A DNA stretch of 64,000 bases from Methanobacteriota archaeon (GTDB lineage Archaea > Halobacteriota > Methanosarcinia > Methanosarcinales > Methanosarcinaceae), in the NCBI GenBank assembly GCA_023399215.1, contig JAEWQJ010000002.1, positions 30,472 to 94,471 of the forward strand, read 5' to 3'. How positions within the stretch are numbered: position 1 is the stretch's first letter; each line of letters begins with the position of its first letter. Under the pieces are notes generated by a model that was not told the DNA's origin, searched no databases, and was given only the letters and a program-made list of their open reading frames with translations. Position numbers and translations under genes: made by a program. Of the stretch, positions 36,230 to 45,007 are shown one piece after another.

Positions 36230-36587
36230 AAGTATTGTGGCAGTTTGATTCCAGGCCTCTCAACACTGCGTACACCGAACAAGTACGAGAATTCGCCCAC
36301 AACTCGTGGATTCTGTCCAGCGGATTTTACCCAATGGATCCTGCCCGGCGGATTCGGTATCTGGTGGTTTCATCCACCAAGTCTTGCCCTTAAGGTAATA
36401 ACAGGCCAAACTCGTAAATATTGAGATATATACTTGGATTATGCATTTATCTTTCCCGTTCCTTTTCCGTTTATCTTTTCCGTTTATTTTTTCCATTTAT
36501 CTTTCCCTTTTCATCATTGCTGGAAGAAATGTAAAAATAGTTAAAACCCTCTTTATAAATATCTTATACACCATTGCAGGTGAACCG
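36230..36587. other. Intergenic region and nitroreductase promoter
   Basis: About 360 bases. A two-copy 31-bp repeat (TGGATTCTGTCCAGCGGATT and TGGATCCTGCCCGGCGGATT) lies at about 36304-36355, and a CCGTTTATCTTTTC-like repeat at 36447-36510. TTTATAAAT at 36552-36560 is the likely TATA box for the next gene. Confidence 0.5.
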
Positions 36588-37544
36588 ATGTCAGATATGA
36601 CAGAACTTCTACATCACGCAGTAATGGCTCCTTCGGGGCACAATACACAGCCCTGGAAGTTCAGGATAAAAGAGAATGCAGTTTTTATTTATCCAGATCT
36701 CTCAAGGAGACTCCCGGTTGTTGACCCTCTGGAAAGGGAGCTATATATAAGCCTCGGATGTGCACTGGAGAATCTGGTAATAGCTGCCGAGCATGAAGGG
36801 TACAGAGCACTGGTGGGATACTCTTTTGAGGACGGGGCTATTTCTGTAAATCTAGAGCTTGCAGACGGTAAAGCCAATAATGACTGGCTTTTCAATGTTA
36901 TCCCTATAAAGCAGAGTACTCGAAGACAATATGATGGAAGACCTATTCCTGGAGCTGATATGGAAAAGCTTGCATCACTGCCATTAGAGCAGGGAGTGTC
37001 GGTGCTTTTTGTGACTGAACCGGAAAAAATAGAAGGGATAATAGGGCTTGTTAAGGAAGGCAACAGCATACAGATGAATGACCGGGATTTTATGCAGGAA
37101 CTGATTTCATGGATAAGATTCAACGAGGCCGAAGCAAACCGATATCGTGATGGCCTTAGCTCAAAGGCCATGGGAAACCCGTCATCGCCTCGCTTCATAG
37201 GGAAACTATTCATGAAATTCTTTTTGAATTCTAAGGGCCAATCGAAAAAGGATGAAGAACACATCAGAAGCTCGTCTGTGTTGATGGTCTTACTGTCGGA
37301 AAACGATGATATAAACTCCTGGATCAATACAGGGCGAAGTTTTGAAAGGCTGGCATTATGTGCCACAGCTCTTGGTATCAAAAACGCCCACATCAATCAG
37401 CCGTGCGAAGTGCCGGAACTCAAAAAGAAGTTACAAAAGCTATTGTCCGCAGGCAACATGCACCCCCAGCTTTTACTACGTCTGGGATATGCAGAGTCTC
37501 TTCCCAGATCTCTGAGAAGACCTGTGTCCGAGGTTATAATCTGA
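36588..37544 (+). CDS. Nitroreductase-like flavoprotein (Acg type)
   Basis: 318 residues. The N-terminus MSDMTELLHHAVMAPSGHNT is the FMN-binding start of the nitroreductase fold, and STRRQYDGRPIP plus FERLALCATALGIKNAHINQ further match the Acg/TM1586-like group. It would reduce substrates with bound flavin; substrate unknown. The frame is open back to 36441, but the extra N-terminus is Phe-rich repeat sequence; GCAGGTG 6 bases before ATG 36588 and a TATA box ~30 bases earlier support the shorter form. Confidence 0.83.
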   Translation: MSDMTELLHHAVMAPSGHNTQPWKFRIKENAVFIYPDLSRRLPVVDPLERELYISLGCALENLVIAAEHEGYRALVGYSFEDGAISVNLELADGKANNDWLFNVIPIKQSTRRQYDGRPIPGADMEKLASLPLEQGVSVLFVTEPEKIEGIIGLVKEGNSIQMNDRDFMQELISWIRFNEAEANRYRDGLSSKAMGNPSSPRFIGKLFMKFFLNSKGQSKKDEEHIRSSSVLMVLLSENDDINSWINTGRSFERLALCATALGIKNAHINQPCEVPELKKKLQKLLSAGNMHPQLLLRLGYAESLPRSLRRPVSEVII

Positions 37545-37567
37545 ATATCGCCCGTTAAAGGGTAATG

Positions 37568-37857
37568 TTCGAGCCGACTTTCGGTAGATCTACATTTTAT
37601 TTTTTATAATCCTTAATGATAACGATTTTGAAATTATGCACCCTAATTGTGTGTAGTTATTAGGTTTACATATGATTCAAACATAATCTCTCATACTAAA
37701 CTTTAATTGAAAATGATTCAGTGTTTATATGTGTCGTTGGAGTTGAGCCACATGTTAATCAGCTTTAAACTTCACATAAAGTAAGTGAATGTTCAAAAAT
37801 GGCATCATGATAATTATTCAAATTCCTAATGTCGACCTGCCGAAAGTAGGTTCGAGA
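37568..37857. mobile_element. Possible MITE with ~20-bp inverted ends
   Basis: GTTCGAGCCGACTTTCGGTAGA at 37568-37589 is complementary, with four mismatches over 20 bases, to CTGCCGAAAGTAGGTTCGAG near 37837-37856. The 250 bases between have no gene. Size and ends fit a non-autonomous element, though no target duplication is clear. Intervening DNA is AT-rich. Confidence 0.35.
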
Positions 37858-37886
37858 GCAATATCCACTAAAAAAGGGCAAAGCAG
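37850..37886. repeat. Degenerate CRISPR-like repeat copy
   Basis: Contains TTCGAGAGCAATATCCACTA followed by AAAAAAGG, agreeing with the 34.3-kb repeat in its first two thirds; the ATTGAAAC end is lost. A tandem 13-bp A-rich repeat follows at 37895-37958. Confidence 0.4.
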
Positions 37887-37894
37887 ACTACAAT

Positions 37895-37958
37895 TACAAA
37901 AAAGAGAAAAACAAAAAGGAGAAAAACAAAAAAGAGAAAAACAAAAAAGAGAAAAAAA
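37895..37958. repeat. 13-bp A-rich tandem repeat
   Basis: About five units of CAAAAAAGAGAAA. It creates a long Lys/Glu frame that is not a gene. Confidence 0.85.
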
Positions 37959-38024
37959 TACAATTTTTATAAAAAACAAAGTATTTTAGTTTATATTTTC
38001 AATAGTCACTGCAGGAATAAACTG

Positions 38025-38423
38025 TTATTCCGTAGTTACTCCATCGAATTCCGCTTCATTGGCTTCGGCTTCTTCTTTCGTTGCACGCACGATTCCATCC
38101 TTGTGGTGCGCCGGTGAATAGATTGTATAGAGTTTCAGCTCCTCCGTTTCTGAAGTATTGATGACATTGTGCTGCGCGCCGGCCGGCACAACTACTGCAA
38201 CGCCGTCCTCAAGGTCATATTCGTTACCGTCAATTATGCACTTCCCCTTTCCCTGCTCAAAACGGAAAAACTGGTCGTTTTCCTCATGTACTTCCATCCC
38301 GATTTCTTCCCCGGGCTTGAGGCTCATAAGTACCAGCTGGCTGTGTTTTGAGGTATAGAGTACCTTGCGGAAATTGCTGTTTTCCAGAGTGGCTTCTTCG
38401 ATATTTATAGAAAATCCTTTCAT
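38025..38423 (-). CDS. Cupin domain protein
   Basis: A 132-residue single-cupin protein. The metal-site residues are H46, Q51, E56 and H85, from MEVHEENDQFFRFEQG and VPAGAQHNVIN, the standard two cupin motifs. Such proteins may be isomerases, dioxygenases or sugar-binding proteins; no substrate can be inferred. A TATATAC-like box lies about 25 bases upstream of the start, so the leader is short. Confidence 0.88.
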   Translation of the reverse strand: MKGFSINIEEATLENSNFRKVLYTSKHSQLVLMSLKPGEEIGMEVHEENDQFFRFEQGKGKCIIDGNEYDLEDGVAVVVPAGAQHNVINTSETEELKLYTIYSPAHHKDGIVRATKEEAEANEAEFDGVTTE

Positions 38424-38673
38424 ATATTTTCATTTATAGTTAGTTGTATATAAGATTATTTGAGAGCAAAATTTGCCAAATATAATCCTTATACTAAATT
38501 AAAAATATCACTTGCATAACTTTAACCTTAACTTCTTATTTATGTTCCTGAATAAAATTCCTTAAAACCGGCATTAAAAGAAATAATCGGTTTTAGGGTT
38601 TAATAAAAGTGCATCTCCTTTTGCTGGTGTACCAAGAAGACAAACAACACTATTTAAAACAGTGTAAAACAAT

Positions 38674-38930
38674 GTGGCTGGTCATGATCGGGCATTCGAG
38701 TTCAAACTTAATACTCAATCTCAGGCAAGAACCGCATTAATAGTATTTTTCCTATGTGGAATGCTTTCTTTTGCATATCTCATACTCAACTTTGCGAAAC
38801 TCTCTATAAACTATGTCTACGGATTGGTCATGTTTGCTGCAAGTGGTCATGTTTATTGCAAGTGGTCATGTTTGTTGTAAGCGGGTTCCTGCTGCTTGAA
38901 ATTTATGCGAATAATAAAAGGATTTTCTAA
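38674..38930 (+). pseudogene. Two-helix membrane protein frameshifted by 19-bp triplication
   Basis: The frame from GTG 38674 gives a hydrophobic segment (ALIVFFLCGMLSFAYLILNF), then runs into three 19-bp tandem units and stops at 38880 after 68 codons. If two units (38 bases) are removed, the frame continues into a second hydrophobic segment and charged tail (SGFLLLEIYANNKRIF) with a TAA at 38928-38930, giving 72 residues. So the present sequence is a frameshifted version of a small membrane protein of unknown function. Confidence 0.6.
38826..38882. repeat. 19-bp tandem repeat, three units
   Basis: Units GGTCATGTTTGCTGCAAGT, GGTCATGTTTATTGCAAGT and GGTCATGTTTGTTGTAAGC at 38826, 38845 and 38864. 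It lies inside the coding sequence of the two-helix membrane protein. Confidence 0.92.
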
Positions 38931-39258
38931 AATCTCAATAAAAACATTTCCATTTTTAGTCCTATATGAAAATCTTACAGTCTATTGCTTTATATCCAAA
39001 GATTAATATACTTATAAACGCTATTTTTATTCATAATATATTATATTAATGCTGTATATTTTTATCGTACAATGTGTAAAAGCGCTTTATTTAATTATTT
39101 TTAACAATTAATATTTATCAACTAATATTTATAAATCATAGTTTAAACTCATAGTTTAAACTCATAGTTTAGTGTTTCTACAAATTTGAAACTCTTATAT
39201 TTGCAATCTAATAAATATTTCACAAATCAAAATCACTTAAAAAAAGGAAGCGAGGATT
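38931..39258. other. AT-rich intergenic region
   Basis: About 330 very AT-rich bases with a 13-bp CATAGTTTAAACT repeat at 39137-39171. AAAAAAGGAAGCGAGG just before 39259 is the ribosome site for the next gene. Confidence 0.5.
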
Positions 39259-39615
39259 TTGGATACTCAAAAAATGAAGGATCTCATCAGGAAATTTAAT
39301 GTCTGTATTGAAAGGAATAAAGACCATCAGGCTTATTCAGACTTTAAAGAAGGAGTTAATAAAGGCCTGGATATAGCTAAATACACTTTCGAGGATAATC
39401 TGGAAAAACTCTCTCCTTCCGACCTGGACGACGATCCGGCTGAAAAGATAAGAGGCCTGGAGAATAATTTTAACCAGCTCTTAGACGGCATCACCCTGTC
39501 AAAAAAGCCGAATTTCTCGGAGCAGCGCCTGGATGGAGTGTATACCGGATTCGAAAAATCTAAAAAAATATTTAGAGAATTCATAACCGAATCATTTCTC
39601 CTGGAGAACACATAA
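39259..39615 (+). CDS. Small helical protein, unknown function
   Basis: A 118-residue, charged, probably all-helical cytoplasmic protein starting with TTG at 39259 after a good GGAAGCGAGG ribosome site. No known domain. It has a dead paralogue at 41504-41861 in which RNKDHQAYSDF and TGFEKSKKIF are still recognisable as KNKDRQPYLDY and KGFEKSKKLI, so the family was duplicated locally. Confidence 0.7.
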   Translation: MDTQKMKDLIRKFNVCIERNKDHQAYSDFKEGVNKGLDIAKYTFEDNLEKLSPSDLDDDPAEKIRGLENNFNQLLDGITLSKKPNFSEQRLDGVYTGFEKSKKIFREFITESFLLENT

Positions 39616-39659
39616 AAAGCCTTATGACTTTAGTTAAGTTTAGGAGCTCTACATCTTTG

Positions 39660-39815
39660 AGGAAATTAAAAGTTCTATTTTTATTTTATTGAACTTAAAG
39701 CCTTTATTTCTTTATTCTCGAGCTTTAAACGTTTATTTTTATTGAGCTCAAAATCTTTATTTCTTTTTTATTGAGCTTTAAACCTCTATTTCTTTATCGA
39801 ACTTAAAAACGCTGA
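39660..39815. repeat. ~37-bp AT-rich tandem repeat
   Basis: About four imperfect units of TTTATTTCTTTATTGAGCTTAAA. It begins about 45 bases past the stop of the small helical protein gene. No gene or hairpin is evident. Confidence 0.65.
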
Positions 39816-40028
39816 TTTTTAAGATTAATACTTACTTTTTAATTTCAGCACTGTTTCTATATCAAAAATATAGTAAAAGTAGGGTATTGGTTGACAGGGC
39901 TCTGCAGTAAACAAGGGGAATACTAACATGCTGACTCAAGGTAACTCAATAATTGGAGGACGCGACAGTCCATACTAAGGAAAAATCTAAATTTAAGGAG
40001 TAATTCGAGTATAATGAATAGGGAGTTT

Positions 40029-40182
40029 TGAACTCGCGCCCGTTAGCCAGCACGGCGGTTTACTAAAGATAGGAGGCATTAAACTCATCATAGCCCACTA
40101 ACAGAAGAGGAAAACGTCGAGGTTGAAGTCTTCTGGCAGATACTCATTTGTAGAAACTGCGACCCTGCCAGAAATAAATAAC
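40029..40182 (+). pseudogene. Decayed coding fragment, family not recognised
   Basis: Two frames read like protein in succession: APVSQHGGLLKIGGI, and, after a frame change near 40085, HSPLTEEENVEVEVFWQILI ending in CRNCDPARNK and a TAA. The CxxC near the end suggests a metal site. An inverted repeat CTTCTGGCAG/CTGCCAGAA spans the last 45 bases. I cannot name the family; it could also be chance, but composition is unlike the surrounding AT-rich DNA. Confidence 0.35.
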
Positions 40183-40221
40183 TAAATAAATAAATAAATA
40201 AATAATCCGGAAAATTCTAAT

Positions 40222-40259
40222 ATTCGCGAGCGGAAACCATTATTATTGGAATTGAAATC
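40222..40259. repeat. Degenerate CRISPR-like repeat copy
   Basis: Begins ATTCGCGAGC and ends GGAATTGAAATC, matching both ends of the repeat at 34.3 kb and 40.8 kb while the middle has diverged. 38 bases. Confidence 0.35.
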
Positions 40260-40779
40260 ATTTTTTCCGAATTTTTCTTCTAGCGTTGCAGGTACTAAAA
40301 TCGGTCTGGCATTCTTAAAGATCGAAACGTACCGAAAATGTTAAAAAGGATATTGCATAAACGTGTTTTTAATACCATATGAAGGCAAATAGGAGTAACT
40401 AAGACGTCACCAATCGAAATACAAACCTCGGTATGTGCATTGTTGTTTATGTCTATCTGTGTAGCAACTTTGTTCTTCAGCTGGAAGCTTTTTGCCTGGA
40501 GATACCCAAATTATAATAGAGTTGACAAATTTATGAAACTAATGAAGTATAATAAAGTATAAAAAAGAAATAAATACAGTTTTCCATTTTTTTATTGCTG
40601 GTTTTATCAGCTTTAATTTGTTCCATTATTTCCTTTATATTTTAAATTTTTTTACACTTAGGTATTCTCTGCATTTTCATATCTCTATGTCCGATCAGGA
40701 TTTGCTTATTCTATAAGGAATTGCCTACTCTGTCAGAATTTGCTATATTATTCCAGAAAATTAAGCAGTTGAAATTCCT

Positions 40780-40887
40780 ATTCGCGAGCAAGCTCCATAA
40801 AAATAGAAATTTTAATTATTCTGGAGAAGTACAGTGGATAATTACCAGAATTCACGAGCAAAATCAATTGTAAAAAATGTTAAAAAC
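40780..40887. CRISPR. Pair of decayed CRISPR-like repeats, 70-base period
   Basis: ATTCGCGAGCAAGCTCCATA starts at 40780 and ATTCACGAGCAAAATCAA at 40850, 70 bases apart, close to the 72-base period of the 34.3-kb array. The 3' halves have drifted. Together with nearby copies this looks like the relic of an array, without cas genes. Confidence 0.4.
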
Positions 40888-40975
40888 TAAACAAAATGAA
40901 TATATAAAATTGGATATATAATTCTCTATGTAATCTTTAGGTTAATGGTAATTTTTCAGTCATAAGGGGGAAATT

Positions 40976-41284
40976 ATGAACCAGAAAGAATACAAGACAA
41001 TTTTTGGGGTCTGTCCGAATTGCGGAAAGCCATTCCGGATAGAGTCAACAGGTGGCGGGGAAGAATGGCGCTATTGTGCAGAGGTTTGCATAAACCCTGC
41101 AGCAATACCAACAGGAGCAAGGCTGCAGCCCGATAGGGCTACATTACGCTATGTAGACGGAAATATGAATGAGTACATGCGAGACGAATATATCAAAGTT
41201 CATGGCATTGATCCTCTGCCCATCTGGAGGGCAATGGAGAAATGGCGTGAAGAACAAATAAGCAAGTGGAAAATGAAAACTTAA
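40976..41284 (+). CDS. Small zinc-finger-like protein, unknown
   Basis: 102 residues with FGVCPNCGKPF near the start and two further Cys (YCAEVC) that could complete a zinc site, then a helical Trp-rich end. Strong ribosome site AAGGGGG before the ATG. No family recognised. It lies in the gene-poor stretch; the 1.36 kb before it (39616-40975) holds only the repeats and fragment listed. Confidence 0.65.
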   Translation: MNQKEYKTIFGVCPNCGKPFRIESTGGGEEWRYCAEVCINPAAIPTGARLQPDRATLRYVDGNMNEYMRDEYIKVHGIDPLPIWRAMEKWREEQISKWKMKT

Positions 41285-41327
41285 TATCTATTAACCTGAA
41301 TTTTCATTTTTGTTTCCAGTTGTTTTT

Positions 41328-41440
41328 TGTCTTTTTCTATTTATCAATTACTTTATATATTTTTATTACTTTATATATTTTTATTACTTTTTCTATTTAT
41401 CAATTACTTTATATATTTTTATTACTTTATATATTTCTTC
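41328..41440. repeat. AT-rich tandem repeat
   Basis: Units of TTACTTTATATATTTTTA repeated about five times, interrupted by TTCTATTTATCAA. The block follows directly after the zinc-finger-like gene. It yields Phe/Tyr-rich frames that are not genes. Confidence 0.85.
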
Positions 41441-41503
41441 ACTTACATTACCTTTTCAGTCTCTTTATACTCATTTTAATTCTCTCAGGCATGCCAAATA
41501 AAG

Positions 41504-41861
41504 ACAACCGTATTCGATAAGCTAATTGAGAAAAATAAGGATAGGCAACCTTATTTAGACTATATATAGAAAATAAATTAGGGGCTTGAAATCGTCAGGG
41601 ATTCCTTTGATGAAAATGCAGAAAAATTTGTTCATTCCAATTAAAATAACTCAAAAGAAGATCGGATACAAAGATCGGATACAAAGATCGGATACAAAGA
41701 TAGATACAAAGATACAGAGTTTACTGAACAGATTTGACATCCTTCTAGACACGGTTGTCATCTAAAAACCACATTATATCAAAGGTCACTTGGACAGAAT
41801 AAATAAAGGATTTGAAAAATCCAAAAAATTAATACCAACACTTTTGAAAGGTGTTGTATAA
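41504..41861 (+). pseudogene. Dead paralogue of the 39259 helical protein gene
   Basis: In one frame the sequence reads KLIEKNKDRQPYLDYI, TAG, KIN, TAG, GLEIVRDSFDENAEKF and then TAA; after a tandem-repeat expansion (41664-41710) the family reappears as LLNRFDILLDTVV, TAA, and INKGFEKSKKLI. This aligns along the length of the 118-residue protein. Two of the in-frame stops are TAG, but the TAA codons and lost start show it is dead. Confidence 0.7.
41664..41710. repeat. 13-bp tandem repeat inside pseudogene
   Basis: Three to four units of AGATCGGATACAA. It expands the middle of the dead paralogue. Confidence 0.85.
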
Positions 41862-41910
41862 ATCGGGTTAAAACATAAGAATCCTATTTTTGACAATAAA
41901 CAATCATAAT

Positions 41911-42084
41911 TTATTTATCATCATTTAAGGTTACTCCTCGTATCTCTAATAGTTCAGATAACCTATTCAAAGCGTATTTTTTTTCATTTATCGTAATCTG
42001 TAGTTTATTAATTTCAGCTTCTAATTGCGCGATCTCAATTTTTAACTGTAGTATCTGCTCTTTAATAAGATCATTACTTTGCAT
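41911..42084 (-). CDS. 57-residue coiled-coil protein
   Basis: A short leftward gene, MQSNDLIKEQ to VTLNDDK, with a regular heptad pattern from residue 6 to 48 (ILQLKIEIAQLEAEINKLQI), i.e. a SlyX-like single coiled coil. GGCGGAT before the ATG is a fair ribosome site. Composition and the uninterrupted heptads make chance unlikely. Function unknown. Confidence 0.6.
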   Translation of the reverse strand: MQSNDLIKEQILQLKIEIAQLEAEINKLQITINEKKYALNRLSELLEIRGVTLNDDK

Positions 42085-42745
42085 TATATCCGCCCAATTA
42101 CGATGTGTTAACCCTTAACTACATGATATTACTTATGCAGATGGTATGTATAAATCGACGCTATGTATAAGTCAACGCTACGTGTAAATCAATACTATAT
42201 ATAAGATCAATGTTATGTATAAATCAATACGTTTTCATTTTTTAGATATTTACTTTATCATACTTGCAGCTGATAAAGTACAAACTGTCATTATCCGTTT
42301 CTCTGCCTGTGCCGTTCTCTCTGTTCACTTATTCTTTTTAATATCACTTTTAACAAATGCAAACCGCAGACTAAGAAATATACCTCCCAACGGATAGATA
42401 TATGTACTATTCGGAAACAAAATCCACTAAAATATGAATTGAAATGCCTTAATCGAGAGCAGGTTGCATTATTCCTTTAAATAATTAAAAGAAGCTTATA
42501 TAATAAGACATTGAAGCCGTTCAACTAAAAAGACATTGAGGCCGTACTACAGAAGAAAAACACTTGTTTCGAAGTTATCTCATTCAAAAGGCAGATCCAG
42601 TGCAACAGGAATTGAAAACCCTGCTGTTTGCCTGGGCGTATGATGGTGAAATCTACGTTCAGTATCGTCAAAGTAAAAGTAATCTGAAGATTTAAATAAA
42701 GACGGATTTACCGGTTTGAAAGTCCTGTAACAGACGGAGAAATAA
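42085..42745. other. Intergenic region with 18-bp repeats
   Basis: About 660 bases. Four to five TATGTATAAATCAAYGC-like units at 42140-42230, a degenerate CRISPR-like copy at 42409-42445, and a two-copy AAGACATTGARGCCGT repeat at 42507-42555. CTTATATAATAAG at 42494 may be a TATA box. The 60-codon frame at 42215-42397 is not supported. Confidence 0.5.
42409..42445. repeat. Degenerate CRISPR-like repeat copy
   Basis: Exactly 37 bases, starting ATTCGGAAACAAAATCCACT and ending GAATTGAAAT; agrees with the 34.3-kb repeat in AATCCACTAAAA and ATTGAAA. Confidence 0.45.
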
Positions 42746-45007
42746 ATGGCATCAGTTGAAACGACTGAAAGGTTGGGATGTAGCCTTGGCTTTTTCTCAA
42801 CTTTTGCAATCGGCACCGGCACTATGATTGGAGCTGGGATATTCATTCTTCCGGGAATTGCTTTAGCAGATGCGGGTTCTGGAGCAATAATCTCTTTTTT
42901 GCTCGGTGGGCTTATTTCAATAGCCACAGCCATCAGCATGTCAGAGCTGGCAACCGGCATGCCTCTGGCAGGCGGCAGCTATTACTATATTAGCAGGACG
43001 ATGGGAGCTGCGCTTGGTGCAGTAATCGGCCTTGGTTCCTGGCTGGCTTTAATCTTCAAGGGCACATTTGCACTCATCGGTCTTGCAGAATATGCTCAGG
43101 TCTTCTATCCCCTACCCCTATATTTCGTAGCAGCTGCAGCCGGTGTGATTCTGTTAGTGATTAACTACCGTGGGGCAAAAAGCAGCGGTTCACTGCAGAA
43201 CTTTATTGTGATCTTTTTGCTTGTAATCCTATCTCTCTTCATAGCCCGAGTGTCTTTTATGGTTAATCCAGCTAACTTTTCACCTGCCACATCTTACGGG
43301 ATGACCTCTATAATCACGACAGCAGGAGTTGTTTTCATATCCTATCTCGGGCTTGCAGAAGCTGCTTCAGTGTCCGAGGAAGTAAAAAACCCATCAAAGA
43401 ACCTGCCCCTAGCGTTTATCGCTTCAGCCGTTGTAGTAACCTTATTCTACGTTGGCATAATGATGGTAATTGTAGGGTTTTCTAATCCTCAAGTAACCGT
43501 AAAATCAGTTACTCCCCTGGCTGATATTGCAGGTCTGATGGCAGGAGAGTCCGGAAGAATAGCGATAACCCTGGGTGCGCTGCTTGCTACCCTTTCCACA
43601 GCTAACGGTGCCATATTATCGTCTTCCAGATTTCCTTTTGCCATGAGCAGGGATGCACTTATGCCTCAATGGTTTGTTCTTATCCATCAAAAATTTGAAA
43701 CTCCCCATAACGCTATACTTGTAACAGGGATAGTAATGGTCTTGCTTTTATTCCTGTTCGACATAGAGGAGCTTGCAAGACTGGGTGGAGCTTTTAATAT
43801 TTTGATATTTATCCTGTTAAATATGGCAGTGATAATCCTCAGAAAAAGAAACCTGCCAGGATATGAACCCACTTTTCGTGACCCGTTTTTCCCCTATACA
43901 CAAATCTTCGGGATCGTTGGGAGCATAGTATTGCTTCCCTTGCTTGGTGGGCTACCTCTTCTTTTCACTGTAATGATGATTTTTGCTGGAATTGGCTGGT
44001 ACTCATTCTACGGAAGGGGCAAAGCCATTCCAGAGTATACCTTATTCGACCTGCTGGAAAATACTGTTGAAAAGAAGGAAATTAAACCTGTTCCTCTGGT
44101 TAAAGTTCTCGTGCCGATCTCCAACCCGAAACATGAGAGTGACCTTTTGAAACTGGCAGATTTTATGGGGAGCGAGATAATTTGCCTTCACGTTATCGAG
44201 GTTCCGGATCAAACAAACTTAAAGTTAGCTCAGGAAGCCTACCATGAGAAAAAAATAGAAATGGACTGCCGTTTTAAAGAAGAATTTGAGAGTTATCCTG
44301 CAATTCTCGGGCATAAAAGAGAATATATTGCAGCCTTTGACCACAGCATATCAAACTCAGTTCTGGAGCAGGCTGAAATTGAGCATGCAGACATGATTAT
44401 TATGGGATGGCACGAGCCAAAGAGATTCGAGTACTCACATGGTGTTACAAACCAGGTTCTTCTGTCTTCAAAAAGGCCAATTGCGTTATTAAGGGGACAT
44501 CTGCCTGACCGCATCAACAAAATTCTTGTAGGGTATAATGGTAAAGAAAACTCGGTCTATGGCCTCTCTCTCGCAGAAAAACTGGCTGTAAACACAGGCG
44601 CTGGAATAGAAATTATCAGTATCATTAGCCCTGATGAAGCTCAGGAAAACAGGCAGAAAATTACCGACGGACTTGAGAGCCTCGTTGGAAAAATCAGTTC
44701 CATACCTGTTAGTTTTAGATTACTGGAAAAATATTCCATAGAAGATGCTCTACTGGAGGCCTCAAACAACAATGACCTGACAATCATTGGCGACTCAAGT
44801 GAAAGATTTAAGATTTCTTTACTTGGGACTCTGTCGCAGAGGATTGCCAGGCATTCTAAGAAACCTATAGTGATAGTCAAGAAATCAAAACCGATCTCAA
44901 AAGAAAGCTTTAATTATCTGGTTAAAAAGCACGCCCGCAGAATATATGCAAGGCTCAGGGGAAAAAAGGTTAAAATAAACTCAGATATATCAGCAGGTTT
45001 GGTTTAA
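42746..45007 (+). CDS. APC amino-acid permease fused to two Usp domains
   Basis: 753 residues: a 12-helix APC-superfamily transporter (about 1-430; GTGTMIGAGIFILPG and GGSYYYISRTMGAALG are typical), followed by two universal-stress-protein domains (about 450-590 and 595-725). Nucleotide-loop candidates are DMIIMGWHE and DLTIIGDSSE with downstream SLLGTLSQRIARHSKKP. The Usp domains probably sense ATP or another nucleotide and regulate transport; the substrate is unknown. A short leader, no operon partner. Confidence 0.92.
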   Translation: MASVETTERLGCSLGFFSTFAIGTGTMIGAGIFILPGIALADAGSGAIISFLLGGLISIATAISMSELATGMPLAGGSYYYISRTMGAALGAVIGLGSWLALIFKGTFALIGLAEYAQVFYPLPLYFVAAAAGVILLVINYRGAKSSGSLQNFIVIFLLVILSLFIARVSFMVNPANFSPATSYGMTSIITTAGVVFISYLGLAEAASVSEEVKNPSKNLPLAFIASAVVVTLFYVGIMMVIVGFSNPQVTVKSVTPLADIAGLMAGESGRIAITLGALLATLSTANGAILSSSRFPFAMSRDALMPQWFVLIHQKFETPHNAILVTGIVMVLLLFLFDIEELARLGGAFNILIFILLNMAVIILRKRNLPGYEPTFRDPFFPYTQIFGIVGSIVLLPLLGGLPLLFTVMMIFAGIGWYSFYGRGKAIPEYTLFDLLENTVEKKEIKPVPLVKVLVPISNPKHESDLLKLADFMGSEIICLHVIEVPDQTNLKLAQEAYHEKKIEMDCRFKEEFESYPAILGHKREYIAAFDHSISNSVLEQAEIEHADMIIMGWHEPKRFEYSHGVTNQVLLSSKRPIALLRGHLPDRINKILVGYNGKENSVYGLSLAEKLAVNTGAGIEIISIISPDEAQENRQKITDGLESLVGKISSIPVSFRLLEKYSIEDALLEASNNNDLTIIGDSSERFKISLLGTLSQRIARHSKKPIVIVKKSKPISKESFNYLVKKHARRIYARLRGKKVKINSDISAGLV

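Noticed and set aside
36441..36587. 49-residue N-terminal extension of the nitroreductase-like protein
   Set aside because: Encoded by a CCGTTTATCTTTTC-like repeat upstream of the TATA box; a good ribosome site supports ATG 36588.
37845..37860. GGTTCGAG as a tRNA T-loop
   Set aside because: No acceptor stem or anticodon arm around it; explained by the inverted repeat.
37789..37989. 66-codon Lys/Glu-rich frame
   Set aside because: Made by the 13-bp A-rich tandem repeat and a CRISPR-like repeat copy.
41504..41861. In-frame TAG codons as pyrrolysine sites
   Set aside because: TAA codons and absence of a start show the locus is a pseudogene, so TAG read-through would not give a full protein.
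42215..42397. 60-codon frame with a hydrophobic stretch
   Set aside because: Begins inside the 18-bp tandem repeats, no ribosome site, no family resemblance.
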